In this document: in pieces, positions 21,001 to 28,028 of the stretch | How the letters are laid out: each line of letters opens with the position of its first letter | Numbering within the stretch: the stretch's first letter is position 1 | Source: Alphaproteobacteria bacterium | Lineage (GTDB): Bacteria > Pseudomonadota > Alphaproteobacteria > RF32 > CAG-239 | Assembly: GCA_017479985.1 (NCBI GenBank) | Contig: JAFVBL010000001.1 | Span: 1-35,937 of the forward strand | Length of the DNA stretch: 35,937 nt | Direction: 5' to 3' | Translations under genes and position numbers: made by a program | The notes under the pieces: generated by a model | Told to the model about the DNA's origin: nothing | What the model saw: the letters and a program-made list of their open reading frames with translations, nothing else | Database searches by the model: none

Positions 21001-21149
21001 GTAAACGCTTGAACCAATTCGGTACGGAAGCAGGCGCGGCGATTGAATATAATTGCGGCGGCTGGAGCGTGGCGGCAAGTTATGACTATGCCGGACGCAG
21101 ACACTTCAACAGCCATACAGGTATGTTGACTGCAAAATACAGTTTCTGA
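18039..21149 (+). CDS. Autotransporter (type V secretion) outer membrane protein
   Basis: A 1036-residue type Va autotransporter. An extended signal peptide with a basic N-region covers residues 1-42 (likely cleavage after VMA). The passenger (about 43-658) is Gly/Asn/Glu-rich and repeats short degenerate units of the kind F-x-N-x-G-x-I (for example NNGTIEA, FTNKGNIIAG, FNNGTIN, FYNLGTIEG, FTNGGSIDA), which suggests a beta-helix. A Pro/Glu-rich linker at about 659-685 joins a helical segment to the C-terminal beta-barrel (about 780-1036), which starts at AWGSTYYG and ends in AKYSF, with the terminal Phe needed for BAM insertion. The start codon has a strong AAAGGAG. A G10 tract about 280 bp upstream may affect expression. 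Function of the passenger (adhesin or other) is unknown; I see no protease or esterase motif. Confidence 0.9.
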   Translation: MKYSKNAITQLKRQYKSVLLKCLAINAALFIGVALNAAPVMAEEITYDIAEGETQKGDLFELNDGVVNNGTIEAKKSILNEDGVFTNKGNIIAGQLVNWYGKFFNNGTINLQEYIPESEDEDSGPSRPEVINDDGIFYNGAKLIAEDDIHSIKATESGTIYGDVTNFGDFYNLGTIEGRVTNHEVFYNGVEISRPLPSKPIIASVNTMQAVSADISSVKEKEEKVPEHKGYAGAEIKGNVFNSGMLVNDGSITGSIFNVASFGNGFEPVFGTLTLTAFKEASISGGNIFNGGEFTNGGSIDANVIFSRGGINNGFEFYRIGEVLDGEAMPEDIIFGPEASITAKKIYNDDIIANAGYIGGDLININEEALLLLAGGTLEGSISSEFIDEDGRDSLLQEYFADFEDIINSKSTSEPMAVKSEITVEETGAAENQLNGLVASIYGDNSITGSVGAYALGVYAGSSLKVGGDIKVNEIGVLGTPEFAGMEPQAVSDENSRYIPETGGRLDIGSNKAEAISAYFEKDTTLALTVESDTTFGQMTAGEFMVEDGAKLEVTVMPGFSEIGKEYELPLLIQDESLREEEDDEVSSMEPLDAGEDTSEENTGVSNFSDNYIDGSEEAEELVADESGVAKNSMFEIKRGEEEGVYVITQLKTAQEIIEEPEEPVKPVEPSVEPEPVPAPSEKTLELGEMAKAWLDSGAMTTPASLEMQEELAKLAQKSTTPQAKAQFKGALKALAPNDAPVAQAMSAAIMGRIFGGIGAHLSKPKSGLASGDALNGVSAWGSTYYGNAKLDDRADEVYGFDADSKGITAGVDKQVTSAVKLGFGLQYDKSDINAFKRDVDVETAAAFVYGEYRPSNWYVSGVAAYGRSDYDEKKFAGDKIVKANYDADLFGLQALTGYDVLTRYADVTPNAGLRYNYIKRHGYVDGAGQDISGSNSDILTGVAGLKVAKNFGGFRPSAYVNFTYDFVSDRDSAVVNLTNGASYHVSGKRLNQFGTEAGAAIEYNCGGWSVAASYDYAGRRHFNSHTGMLTAKYSF

Positions 21150-21176
21150 ACGAATTTTCCTTTGTTTAGGCTGATG

Positions 21177-21212
21177 AACGCTCTGTCGGCAAAATTGTCG
21201 GCAGGGCGTTTT
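21177..21212 (+). terminator. Intrinsic terminator of the autotransporter gene
   Basis: AACGCTCTGTC at 21177-21187 pairs with GGCAGGGCGTT at 21200-21210 (two wobbles), followed by a short T-run. Confidence 0.75.
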
Positions 21213-21232
21213 GCATAAATGACGGATTTGTG

Positions 21233-21261
21233 TTGCATAATATAAATTAGCGTTTTATGAT
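21233..21261 (+). promoter_or_regulatory. Predicted promoter of the ankyrin gene
   Basis: TTGCAT at 21233-21238, a 17-bp spacer, TATGAT at 21256-21261. It follows the autotransporter terminator and lies 33 bp before the ankyrin gene ATG. Confidence 0.6.
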
Positions 21262-21294
21262 AGGGAAAAATTAACTGAAAATACGGGAAAACAA

Positions 21295-22053
21295 ATGAGT
21301 AAAGTTATAAAATGGACAATTGCCGGCGTGTGTATATTTTTTGCCGTTATCGGCATCTGCGGGTATATTGTATATGCCAACCGCGCCAAAATTGCCGATA
21401 AGGCAATGACGTATGCCGTACAGAGCCTGACCGGTTCCAAAGAAGACGGCACGCAGACGTGGCTCGGCGGTTTGCTTGATAAAGATTCAGCCCACAATAT
21501 CAATAAAACATTGCTGAAAGCTGTGTTGGGCAGTGTCTCCGGCGGTGATACGGCGTCAAGCGAAACGCAGAACACAAACAAAACACCTTCCGCGCAGAAA
21601 AATCGTAAACCGGGATTGGCAACAATGGCGGAAATGTTTTTAAATGGTGCCGGTGAAGAAAATACCGATTTGGGGCGTATGGCTCAGGCTTTGGTGGAAA
21701 GCTTCGGCGGTTCCGGCAGTGTTGAAGAAACGGCGGTAAACGATATCAATGCACGCGATACCAAAGGACGTACGCTTTTGATGAATGTGTGCCGTGTGGA
21801 CGTGACGCCGAAGGTGATTAAGATGTTGTTGCGGTATGGTGCGGATATTGATGCGGTGGACGGCAACGGTCGCAACGCTTTGATGTATGCAATTGCGCTC
21901 AACGAAAATCCGGAGGTAGTGCAAATATTGCTTGAAAACGGAGCCGATGCCAAGGTTAAGGATTTGACCGGCAAAACGGCGATGGACTATGCAAAAACAG
22001 ATGAAATGCGCCGTCTGATTGAAAAATATCTGCCGAAAAAAGGCTGGTTTTAG
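21295..22053 (+). CDS. Membrane-anchored ankyrin repeat protein
   Basis: A 252-residue protein with an N-terminal membrane segment (about residues 7-28) that is probably an uncleaved anchor. A polar linker of about 110 residues follows, rich in Ser, Thr and Asn. Two to three ankyrin repeats fill residues about 150-250: the pattern D-x-x-G-R-T-x-L-M at the first, G-A-D-I-D-A-V-D-G-N-G at the second, and G-A-D-A-K-V-K-D-x-T-G-K-T at the third. Ankyrin repeats bind other proteins. The positive residues just after the membrane segment do not settle the topology. GGGAAA precedes the ATG. It stands alone between two terminators. The partner is unknown. Confidence 0.78.
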   Translation: MSKVIKWTIAGVCIFFAVIGICGYIVYANRAKIADKAMTYAVQSLTGSKEDGTQTWLGGLLDKDSAHNINKTLLKAVLGSVSGGDTASSETQNTNKTPSAQKNRKPGLATMAEMFLNGAGEENTDLGRMAQALVESFGGSGSVEETAVNDINARDTKGRTLLMNVCRVDVTPKVIKMLLRYGADIDAVDGNGRNALMYAIALNENPEVVQILLENGADAKVKDLTGKTAMDYAKTDEMRRLIEKYLPKKGWF

Positions 22054-22072
22054 ATTTTTTGAGTTATTACAA

Positions 22073-22115
22073 TAAGAGTTGTTTGTCTCGATTTGTGGCA
22101 GACGACTCTTTTTTT
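22073..22115 (+). terminator. Intrinsic terminator of the ankyrin gene
   Basis: AAGAGTTGTTTGTCT (starting 22074) pairs imperfectly with AGACGACTCTT (ending 22110) and is followed by a T7 run. Confidence 0.7.
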
Positions 22116-22153
22116 GATTCGGATACACAACAAAATAAAATAATCCCCAAAAT

Positions 22154-22172
22154 ATGTAACTTTTTTAATGAT
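22154..22172 (+). repeat. Left 19-bp inverted repeat
   Basis: Exact reverse complement of 22635-22653. It ends 34 bp before the AAGGAG ribosome binding site of the enclosed gene. Confidence 0.9.
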
Positions 22173-22218
22173 TTTTATGAAACAGTGTGATATATCGGCA
22201 AATATAAGGAGAAAAATA

Positions 22219-22632
22219 ATGCAAAAATGTTTTAAATGCGGCGCTGAAAATATTGTAAAAAACGGTAAGGTATTCGGGTGGCAGCGCTATAAATGCAAGG
22301 ATTGCGGATATCAATTCACACGCAATGCGCCGGCCGGAAAACCGATACATATCAAAATTTTATCTCATACGTTATATAATGCCGGTTTTACAATGCGGCG
22401 TATCGCACAAATTATCGGTGTGACGGCGCAGTCTGTGTCACGGTGGATTGAAAAATGGCATACGGTTTTTACGGAAGAAATCGGATGTGCAGAGAATTAT
22501 TACGAGGTTGACACAGATAACTTGTTGAAAATAATGAATATTAAACCGGAAAATAAATGTATTTTAATGCGGAATAATTTGCCTTCGGGTGCCGAAGTTT
22601 TTATTGTTGTAAAACTTCCGTTGCAAAAATGA
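22219..22632 (+). CDS. InsA-like zinc-ribbon and helix-turn-helix protein (IS1-type, no DDE domain)
   Basis: A 137-residue protein. A C4 zinc ribbon (Cys4, Cys7, Cys26, Cys29) surrounds the pattern KNGKVFGWQRYKCKDCG, typical of the N-terminal DNA-binding domain of IS1-type transposases. A helix-turn-helix follows at about residues 55-80 (G-F-T-M-R-R-I-A-Q-I-I-G-V-T). The remaining 55 residues are too short for a DDE nuclease; only one acidic patch (YYEVDTD, 94-100) sits where the first catalytic Asp might be. I chose the ATG at 22219 because AAGGAG precedes it; an in-frame ATG at 22168 falls inside the left inverted repeat. It may be a domesticated DNA-binding protein or the remnant of a transposase. 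The RND efflux genes start 99 bp downstream on the same strand. Confidence 0.75.
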   Translation: MQKCFKCGAENIVKNGKVFGWQRYKCKDCGYQFTRNAPAGKPIHIKILSHTLYNAGFTMRRIAQIIGVTAQSVSRWIEKWHTVFTEEIGCAENYYEVDTDNLLKIMNIKPENKCILMRNNLPSGAEVFIVVKLPLQK

Positions 22633-22634
22633 AT

Positions 22635-22653
22635 ATCATTAAAAAAGTTACAT
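22635..22653 (-). repeat. Right 19-bp inverted repeat
   Basis: Exact reverse complement of 22154-22172, beginning 2 bp after the stop codon of the InsA-like gene. Confidence 0.9.
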
Positions 22654-22667
22654 CTTGTTTTTTGTGC

Positions 22668-22696
22668 TTGATTTTTGTACCCGACTTTTTTATTTT
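22668..22696 (+). promoter_or_regulatory. Candidate promoter of the RND efflux operon
   Basis: TTGATT at 22668-22673, a 17-bp spacer, TATTTT at 22691-22696. The match is moderate. It lies just outside the right inverted repeat and 35 bp before the adaptor gene. Confidence 0.4.
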
Positions 22697-22731
22697 GCCT
22701 CAGATTTATTTGAAAAAGAGGAAGGTTTAAG

Positions 22732-23847
22732 ATGAAGGTCAAGAAAATCAAAAGCAGAAAAATTTATCTCAATACGTTTTATGCATTGTGTTTAATCGGT
22801 TTCGGCTGGTGGCTGAACAACCGTATGTCTCCGTCGGCCGGCGGGTGGGCGATGGAAATTCCGTCGGTGCAGGTACAAAGCCTTAAAGAACACGATGTTT
22901 CGGCAAAAAAGAAATATATCGCCCAAGTTGAGGCAATCAACAGCGTAGATGTTATTCCGCAAGTCTCCGGCTATATTGAGCAAATTTTGTTTCAAAACGG
23001 CGCCGAGGTAAAAAAAGGGGACGTGTTGTTTGTCATTGAACAACGTCGTTATAAAGATAATCTTAAGGCTGCCGAGGCAACAACCAAACAGTTGGCTGCC
23101 GATTATAAGCGTTTGATTTCCTTGCACGAAAAACAATTTATATCCGATAAAGAACTTGAAGCCGCCGAAAGTGCGCTTAAAAATGCCGAAGCGGCGGAAG
23201 ATTTGGCAAAGCTGAATCTTGAATATACCGAAGTCAAATCACCGATTGACGGGGTTATCGGCAAAGCACTCGTGACAGTCGGGAATCTTGTAAGCCAAAA
23301 CACGCAGAAATTGGCACGGATTGTACAAGTTCGGCCGGTACGTGTGGCTTTTTCCGTAACAGATAAAGAGCGCTCGGTATTTTTGGATAAACTTAACGAA
23401 GCACAAGATGTTTTTGTTGATATTGTTTTGCCGAATGACGAAGTGCAAACGCAAACGGCACAGAATCTGTTTTTCGGCAACGAGGTGAATACCGATACGG
23501 CAACCATTCCGGTATATCTTGATGCCGAAAATGAAGATGATTTGCTGGTTCCGGGAAATTATGTCGATATTTATATGCGCTTTACATCAAAGAAAACGGC
23601 ATTACTCGTGCCGCAGACGGCTTTAGCTGAAGATGCGCACGGAACTTATGTTATGACGGTTAAAAAAGCAGAAAAGAGTGAAGGGTATATCGCCGAACAA
23701 AAGTACATTAAACTCGGTGATGTGATTGACGATTGGCAAGTCGTACTCTCCGGCTTAAACAAAGACGATAAAGTTGTGGTTGAGGGTTTGCAGAAAGTTC
23801 GTGATAATGCGCCGCTCAAACCGATTGATGTGGATAATGCAAAATAG
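22732..23847 (+). CDS. RND efflux periplasmic adaptor (membrane fusion protein)
   Basis: A 371-residue AcrA/MexA-type adaptor that would link an inner-membrane RND pump to an outer-membrane channel. An N-terminal membrane segment (about residues 11-28) without a lipobox Cys suggests an uncleaved anchor rather than a lipoprotein. The two lipoyl half-motifs flank a coiled-coil hairpin: IPQVSGYIEQILFQNGAEVK (about 75-95) and EYTEVKSPIDGVIGKALV (about 165-182). Beta-barrel and membrane-proximal domains follow (PVRVAFSVTDKE, then LVPQTALAED). AGGAAGG precedes the ATG. The pump gene begins 11 bp after its stop, so the two form an operon. Confidence 0.93.
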   Translation: MKVKKIKSRKIYLNTFYALCLIGFGWWLNNRMSPSAGGWAMEIPSVQVQSLKEHDVSAKKKYIAQVEAINSVDVIPQVSGYIEQILFQNGAEVKKGDVLFVIEQRRYKDNLKAAEATTKQLAADYKRLISLHEKQFISDKELEAAESALKNAEAAEDLAKLNLEYTEVKSPIDGVIGKALVTVGNLVSQNTQKLARIVQVRPVRVAFSVTDKERSVFLDKLNEAQDVFVDIVLPNDEVQTQTAQNLFFGNEVNTDTATIPVYLDAENEDDLLVPGNYVDIYMRFTSKKTALLVPQTALAEDAHGTYVMTVKKAEKSEGYIAEQKYIKLGDVIDDWQVVLSGLNKDDKVVVEGLQKVRDNAPLKPIDVDNAK

Positions 23848-23858
23848 GGGTTCGGACA

Positions 23859-26800
23859 ATGTTTTCAGCTTTTTTTATTAAGCGTCCGCGCTTTTCGTTT
23901 GTGATTTCAATCGTAATTGTGTTGGTCGGTATCTTGGCGCTTTTTAATTTGCCGATTGCACTGTATCCGGAAGTAACGCCGCCGCAGATTACGGTCCGCG
24001 CCACTTACCCCGGTGCAAGCGCCGATGTGATTGCACGTACGGTCGGTATTCCGCTTGAAGATGAAGTCAACGGTGTTGAAGATATGCTCTATATGGATTC
24101 TTCGTCGGAAGATTCATCTTATACGCTGACCGTAACCTTTAAAACAGGTGTAGACCCTGATATTGCACAGGTTAAAGTACAAAATCGCGTGCAGCAGGCA
24201 ACACCGAAACTGCCGGATGAAGTGACTCGTCAGGGTTTGGCTGTCAAGCGTGAATCTTCTAATATTTTGGGCTTTTTTGTATTTTCATCACCGAAAGGGA
24301 CTATGGATGAAAAAACGGTTGCCGATTATGTTTATAACAACGTACAGCGCACACTGGCAAAAGTTCCGGGGGTAGGCGGTGTTGATGTATATGCGGCACA
24401 GCTCAGTATGCGTGTGTGGCTCAATGCCGACAAAATGGCGGCAATGCAAATTAACGCCGGTGAGATTTATAATGCCATCTCGGGGCAAAACTATCAACCG
24501 GCCCTCGGCAAAGTCGGCGCCGCTCCGACCGAGGGTTCATCACCGATGGTCTATACATTGCAGACCAACGGACGTATGTCAACAGTCGAGGAGTTTGAAA
24601 ATATCATTGTACGCACGGCTGAAGGCGGCGGTTTGGTGCGCCTTAAAGATGTGGCAAAAGTAGAACTCGGACAGGAGAATTATTCAATTTCCGGTCAATT
24701 TAACGGTAACGGTGCAGTCTCTTTGGCAATTAACCTTTCATCAGGCGCCAACGCTTTGGATACAATGGAAAATGTTAAAGAGGTTTTGGAAGAATTGGCA
24801 AAATTCTTTCCGGAGGATATGACATATACAATTGCTTACGATTCCACAAAATACATTGACGCTTCAGTTGAAGAAGTGGTGTTCACGCTTGTGTTGACAT
24901 TGGCATTGGTGGTTGGTGTATGCTATTTCTTTTTGCAGGACTTTTATTCGACACTTATTCCGGCGCTGACCATTCCGGTTTCGATTTTAGGTACGTTTGC
25001 CGTGATTCTGGCACTTGGATACAGCATCAATATGTTTACGTTGTTTGCAATGTTGCTGGCCATCGGTGCTGTGGTTGATGATGCGATTGTGGTGGTTGAA
25101 CGTGTGGTGTTTTTGATGCAACACAGCAATATGACGGCGCGTGAAGCTACCTTAAAAGCAATGAACGAAATTACCGGTGCGTTGGTGGCAACATCGTGCG
25201 TGTTGTTGGCGATTTTTGTGCCGGTCGGATTTTTGGACGGTATTGTCGGCAAGATTTATCAGCAATTTTCGGTAACGATTGCAACGGCGATTATGTTTTC
25301 TTTATTGAATGCGTTGACTCTTTCACCGGCATTGTGTGCACTGTTGATTAAAAAGATTCAGCCGCGAAAGTCTGGTTTTTGGTTTAGGGTCAATAATTTT
25401 ATTGCCGGTGCAATCTATGTTTATTCGGTGGTTGTGTCGTTTATCGCCAAAAAACGCAAAGTTGTGCTGGCAATTTTTGTGCTGCTTTGCGTGTTGGTCG
25501 GTATTTTGTTCAAAACGGCGCAAACATCGTTTATTCCGGACGAAGACCAAGGTGTGATTGTTATGAGTTTGCAATTACCGGAAGGTGCGGCAAAACTGCG
25601 TACGGAATCATTGGTAGCCAAAGCAAATAAAATCATCAGACAGGAAAAAGGTGTGGAAAATGTTTCCGACGTCATCGGCTTTTCATTGATGGGCGGACGC
25701 GGTGAAAATGTGGCAATGTCGTTTATTGTGCTGAAACCGTGGGAACAACGCAAAGGTTGGGAGGATTTTTCAACCAATATAATGCATCGTTTGCAAGGTG
25801 CAATGACACAATTTCCGGAAGCTCAGTTTCAGTTTTTTGAAATGCCGGCTATTCCGGGATTAGGTACGGCAAACGGTTTGGATATTCGTCTGCAATCGCG
25901 TCAGAGTATGGATTATCAAAAACTTGATGCGGCATTGCAAAGTTTCTTGGCAAAGGTAAATCAGTTGCCGCAAGTGGCTTATGCTTATACCACATTTAAT
26001 GCCAAAACGCCGAACATCTTTCTTGATATCGACCGCGAAAAAGCGGAGAGTATGAAAGTGTCGATGGGCAATATTTTTTCAACGCTTGAAACATATCTCG
26101 GTTCGGCATACATTAACGATATCAATCTCGGCACACAAGTTAATAAGGTAATGATGCAGTCTGATTGGAAATATCGTGACAATATAGATAACATCAACGA
26201 ATTGTATGTGCAAAACAATCTCGGACGTATGGTTCCGATGCGGGGGCTTGTTGATTTGCACAAAGTTTTGGCACCGCGCGTGGTTGAGCGCTATAATCAA
26301 TATCCGGCAGCGTCGGTGACGGCGGTACAAGTGCCGGGAAGTTCGACCGGTCAGGCAATGGCGGCGGTCGAAAACCTCATCTCCAGTTTGCCGAAAGGAT
26401 TTAATATTGAATGGTCGACAATGAGTTATCAGGAAAAGCATACTTCCGGTCAAATCGGCTTTTTGCTGCTGCTTTCCTTAACTTTTGCGTATCTGTTTTT
26501 GGTGGCGCAATACGAGAGCTTTATTATTCCGGTACCGGTCATTATGTCATTGACGGTTGCGGTCAGCGGAGCGATGCTCGGACTGTTTTTCAGTGGAGAG
26601 GCTTTGAGTATTTATGCACAACTCGGGATTATTCTGCTGGTCGGTATGGCAAGTAAAAACGCAATTCTGATTGTGGAGTTTGCTCGTGATGAACGTGCCA
26701 AAGGTGCAACCATCGTTAATGCGGCAGTGCGTGGTCTGGCAGAAAGATTCCGTGCTGTGCTGATGACGGCATCGGCATTTGTTTTGGGCGTGTTTCCGAT

Positions 26801-26978
26801 GATTATAGCAACCGGTGCGGCGGCCGCCAGCCGAAAGGCAATCGGTATTCCGGTATTTTGGGGAATGCTTGTCGGCACGCTCGGCGGTTTGTTTGTTATA
26901 CCGATGTTTTATGCCTGGGTACAGGAAAAAAGCGAACGCTTTGCCAAGTGGCGAAGAAAAAGCACCAAAAAAGCATAA
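23859..26978 (+). CDS. RND family (AcrB/HAE1-type) efflux pump
   Basis: A 1039-residue inner-membrane proton-driven multidrug exporter, the usual length. It starts with FFIKRPRFSFVISIVIVLVG (first membrane helix) and has twelve predicted membrane helices with two large periplasmic loops. The proton-relay aspartates are Asp407 and Asp408 in GAVVDDAIVVVE, the same numbers as in E. coli AcrB, and the matching Lys is Lys933 in MASKNAILIVEF. Substrates cannot be predicted. No tolC-like gene and no TetR or MarR regulator lies nearby, so it must use an outer-membrane channel encoded elsewhere. A terminator follows. Confidence 0.95.
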   Translation: MFSAFFIKRPRFSFVISIVIVLVGILALFNLPIALYPEVTPPQITVRATYPGASADVIARTVGIPLEDEVNGVEDMLYMDSSSEDSSYTLTVTFKTGVDPDIAQVKVQNRVQQATPKLPDEVTRQGLAVKRESSNILGFFVFSSPKGTMDEKTVADYVYNNVQRTLAKVPGVGGVDVYAAQLSMRVWLNADKMAAMQINAGEIYNAISGQNYQPALGKVGAAPTEGSSPMVYTLQTNGRMSTVEEFENIIVRTAEGGGLVRLKDVAKVELGQENYSISGQFNGNGAVSLAINLSSGANALDTMENVKEVLEELAKFFPEDMTYTIAYDSTKYIDASVEEVVFTLVLTLALVVGVCYFFLQDFYSTLIPALTIPVSILGTFAVILALGYSINMFTLFAMLLAIGAVVDDAIVVVERVVFLMQHSNMTAREATLKAMNEITGALVATSCVLLAIFVPVGFLDGIVGKIYQQFSVTIATAIMFSLLNALTLSPALCALLIKKIQPRKSGFWFRVNNFIAGAIYVYSVVVSFIAKKRKVVLAIFVLLCVLVGILFKTAQTSFIPDEDQGVIVMSLQLPEGAAKLRTESLVAKANKIIRQEKGVENVSDVIGFSLMGGRGENVAMSFIVLKPWEQRKGWEDFSTNIMHRLQGAMTQFPEAQFQFFEMPAIPGLGTANGLDIRLQSRQSMDYQKLDAALQSFLAKVNQLPQVAYAYTTFNAKTPNIFLDIDREKAESMKVSMGNIFSTLETYLGSAYINDINLGTQVNKVMMQSDWKYRDNIDNINELYVQNNLGRMVPMRGLVDLHKVLAPRVVERYNQYPAASVTAVQVPGSSTGQAMAAVENLISSLPKGFNIEWSTMSYQEKHTSGQIGFLLLLSLTFAYLFLVAQYESFIIPVPVIMSLTVAVSGAMLGLFFSGEALSIYAQLGIILLVGMASKNAILIVEFARDERAKGATIVNAAVRGLAERFRAVLMTASAFVLGVFPMIIATGAAAASRKAIGIPVFWGMLVGTLGGLFVIPMFYAWVQEKSERFAKWRRKSTKKA

Positions 26979-26998
26979 AGTTTGCTTTTATGACAACA

Positions 26999-27031
26999 AA
27001 AGCGTCGACAATGTAAATTGCCGACGTTTTT
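26999..27031 (+). terminator. Intrinsic terminator of the RND operon
   Basis: CGTCG at 27003-27007 and CGACG at 27022-27026, with CAAT/ATTG pairing inside, followed by T5. Confidence 0.75.
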
Positions 27032-27111
27032 GTATGCGTGCATATTAAAAATTAAGCGATTTTTAAATAAAACAGATGTAATATACCTTTTAAAGAAAAT
27101 AGGGGAAGAAA

Positions 27112-27960
27112 ATGAAACGTACGAAAGTCGCTCTTGTATATGATTTTGATGAAACATTGAGTACAACATATATGCAGGATTATCTGCTGATACCCGAACT
27201 CGGAATGAAACCGAATGATTTTTGGCACGAGGCAAATGCGTGGTCAGCACAAAACGGGGTTGATCAGGTGACCGGCAGTATGTATTATTTTACAAAGTTG
27301 GCAAAAGAACGGGGATTTCATTTAACAAAAGAAAATCTTTCGTATTGCGGGGCATTTATCGTGTTTTTCAAAGGTGTGGAAGAATGGTTTGAACGCATCA
27401 ATAAATACGGTAAATTCTTGGACTTGGATATTGAGCATTATATCGTTTCTTCCGGCTATGAAGAAATTATCGAAGGATGCGGCATCAGACGTTTTTTCAA
27501 AGATGTATACGGTTGTGCGTTTGCTTACGGTGATGACGGTTTACCGGTTTGGCCGGCACGGGTTGTGAATTATTCCGGTAAGGTGCAATATCTTTCCAAA
27601 ATCAACAAAGGATTGGGAAAGTTTGATGATAAAATCGTTAATGAATATATGCCGGACGAAGAACGCCGGATTCCGTATACGCGGATTATTTATTTTGGTG
27701 ACGGTATGACCGATATTCCGTCAATGAAAATGGTTAAAAATCACGGAGGAACCGCAATTGCTGTTTATAAACCGCACAGTCATCACAAATCTAAGGCGAT
27801 TAAGTTATTGAAAGATAATCGTGTTAATTTTGCATTGGCGGCGGATTATCGCTCAGGTAAAGAGATAGACAGTGTTGTCAAAACTATCTTAAACAAAATT
27901 GCCACCGAACGCGATTTGGATATCTTGAAGAAAAAAGAAGATAAGAAAAAGCAAGGATAA
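27112..27960 (+). CDS. HAD-superfamily phosphatase
   Basis: A 282-residue cytoplasmic haloacid-dehalogenase-type hydrolase, probably a phosphatase. Motif I is DFDETL with nucleophile Asp11 and acid/base Asp13. Motif II is the Ser in IVSSGYEE near residue 113. Motif IV is FGDGMTDIPSM with Asp197 and Asp201. The segment between motifs I and II is a helical cap. The overall form resembles phosphoserine-phosphatase-like members, but I cannot name the substrate. The C-terminus is Lys-rich. AGGGGAAG precedes the ATG. It is a single-gene unit that ends at a terminator shared with the convergent pilin-like gene. Confidence 0.82.
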   Translation: MKRTKVALVYDFDETLSTTYMQDYLLIPELGMKPNDFWHEANAWSAQNGVDQVTGSMYYFTKLAKERGFHLTKENLSYCGAFIVFFKGVEEWFERINKYGKFLDLDIEHYIVSSGYEEIIEGCGIRRFFKDVYGCAFAYGDDGLPVWPARVVNYSGKVQYLSKINKGLGKFDDKIVNEYMPDEERRIPYTRIIYFGDGMTDIPSMKMVKNHGGTAIAVYKPHSHHKSKAIKLLKDNRVNFALAADYRSGKEIDSVVKTILNKIATERDLDILKKKEDKKKQG

Positions 27961-27979
27961 TAAGTTTATTAAAACAATT

Positions 27980-28013
27980 AAAAAGACCGCTGTTTTATAT
28001 CAGCGGTCTTTTT
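27980..28013. terminator. Bidirectional terminator between HAD and pilin-like genes
   Basis: AAAAAGACCGCTG at 27980-27992 pairs perfectly with CAGCGGTCTTTTT at 28001-28013 around an 8-nt loop. T-runs on both strands serve the two convergent genes. Confidence 0.9.
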
Positions 28014-28028
28014 CAATAACGAATAATA

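Larger units (their letters stand above)
22154..22653. mobile_element. 500-bp unit bounded by perfect 19-bp inverted repeats
   Basis: ATGTAACTTTTTTAATGAT at 22154-22172 recurs as its exact reverse complement at 22635-22653. The only gene inside, an InsA-like zinc-ribbon/HTH protein, almost fills the unit: its stop codon ends 2 bp before the right repeat. I see no target-site duplication outside the repeats (left flank CCCCAAAAT, right flank CTTGTTTTT). It could be a minimal or decayed insertion sequence that lost its catalytic domain, or a gene flanked by two operator copies. Confidence 0.6.

Noticed and set aside
22168-22218. An upstream in-frame ATG for the InsA-like gene.
   Set aside because: It falls inside the left inverted repeat and lacks a Shine-Dalgarno; the ATG at 22219 has AAGGAG.
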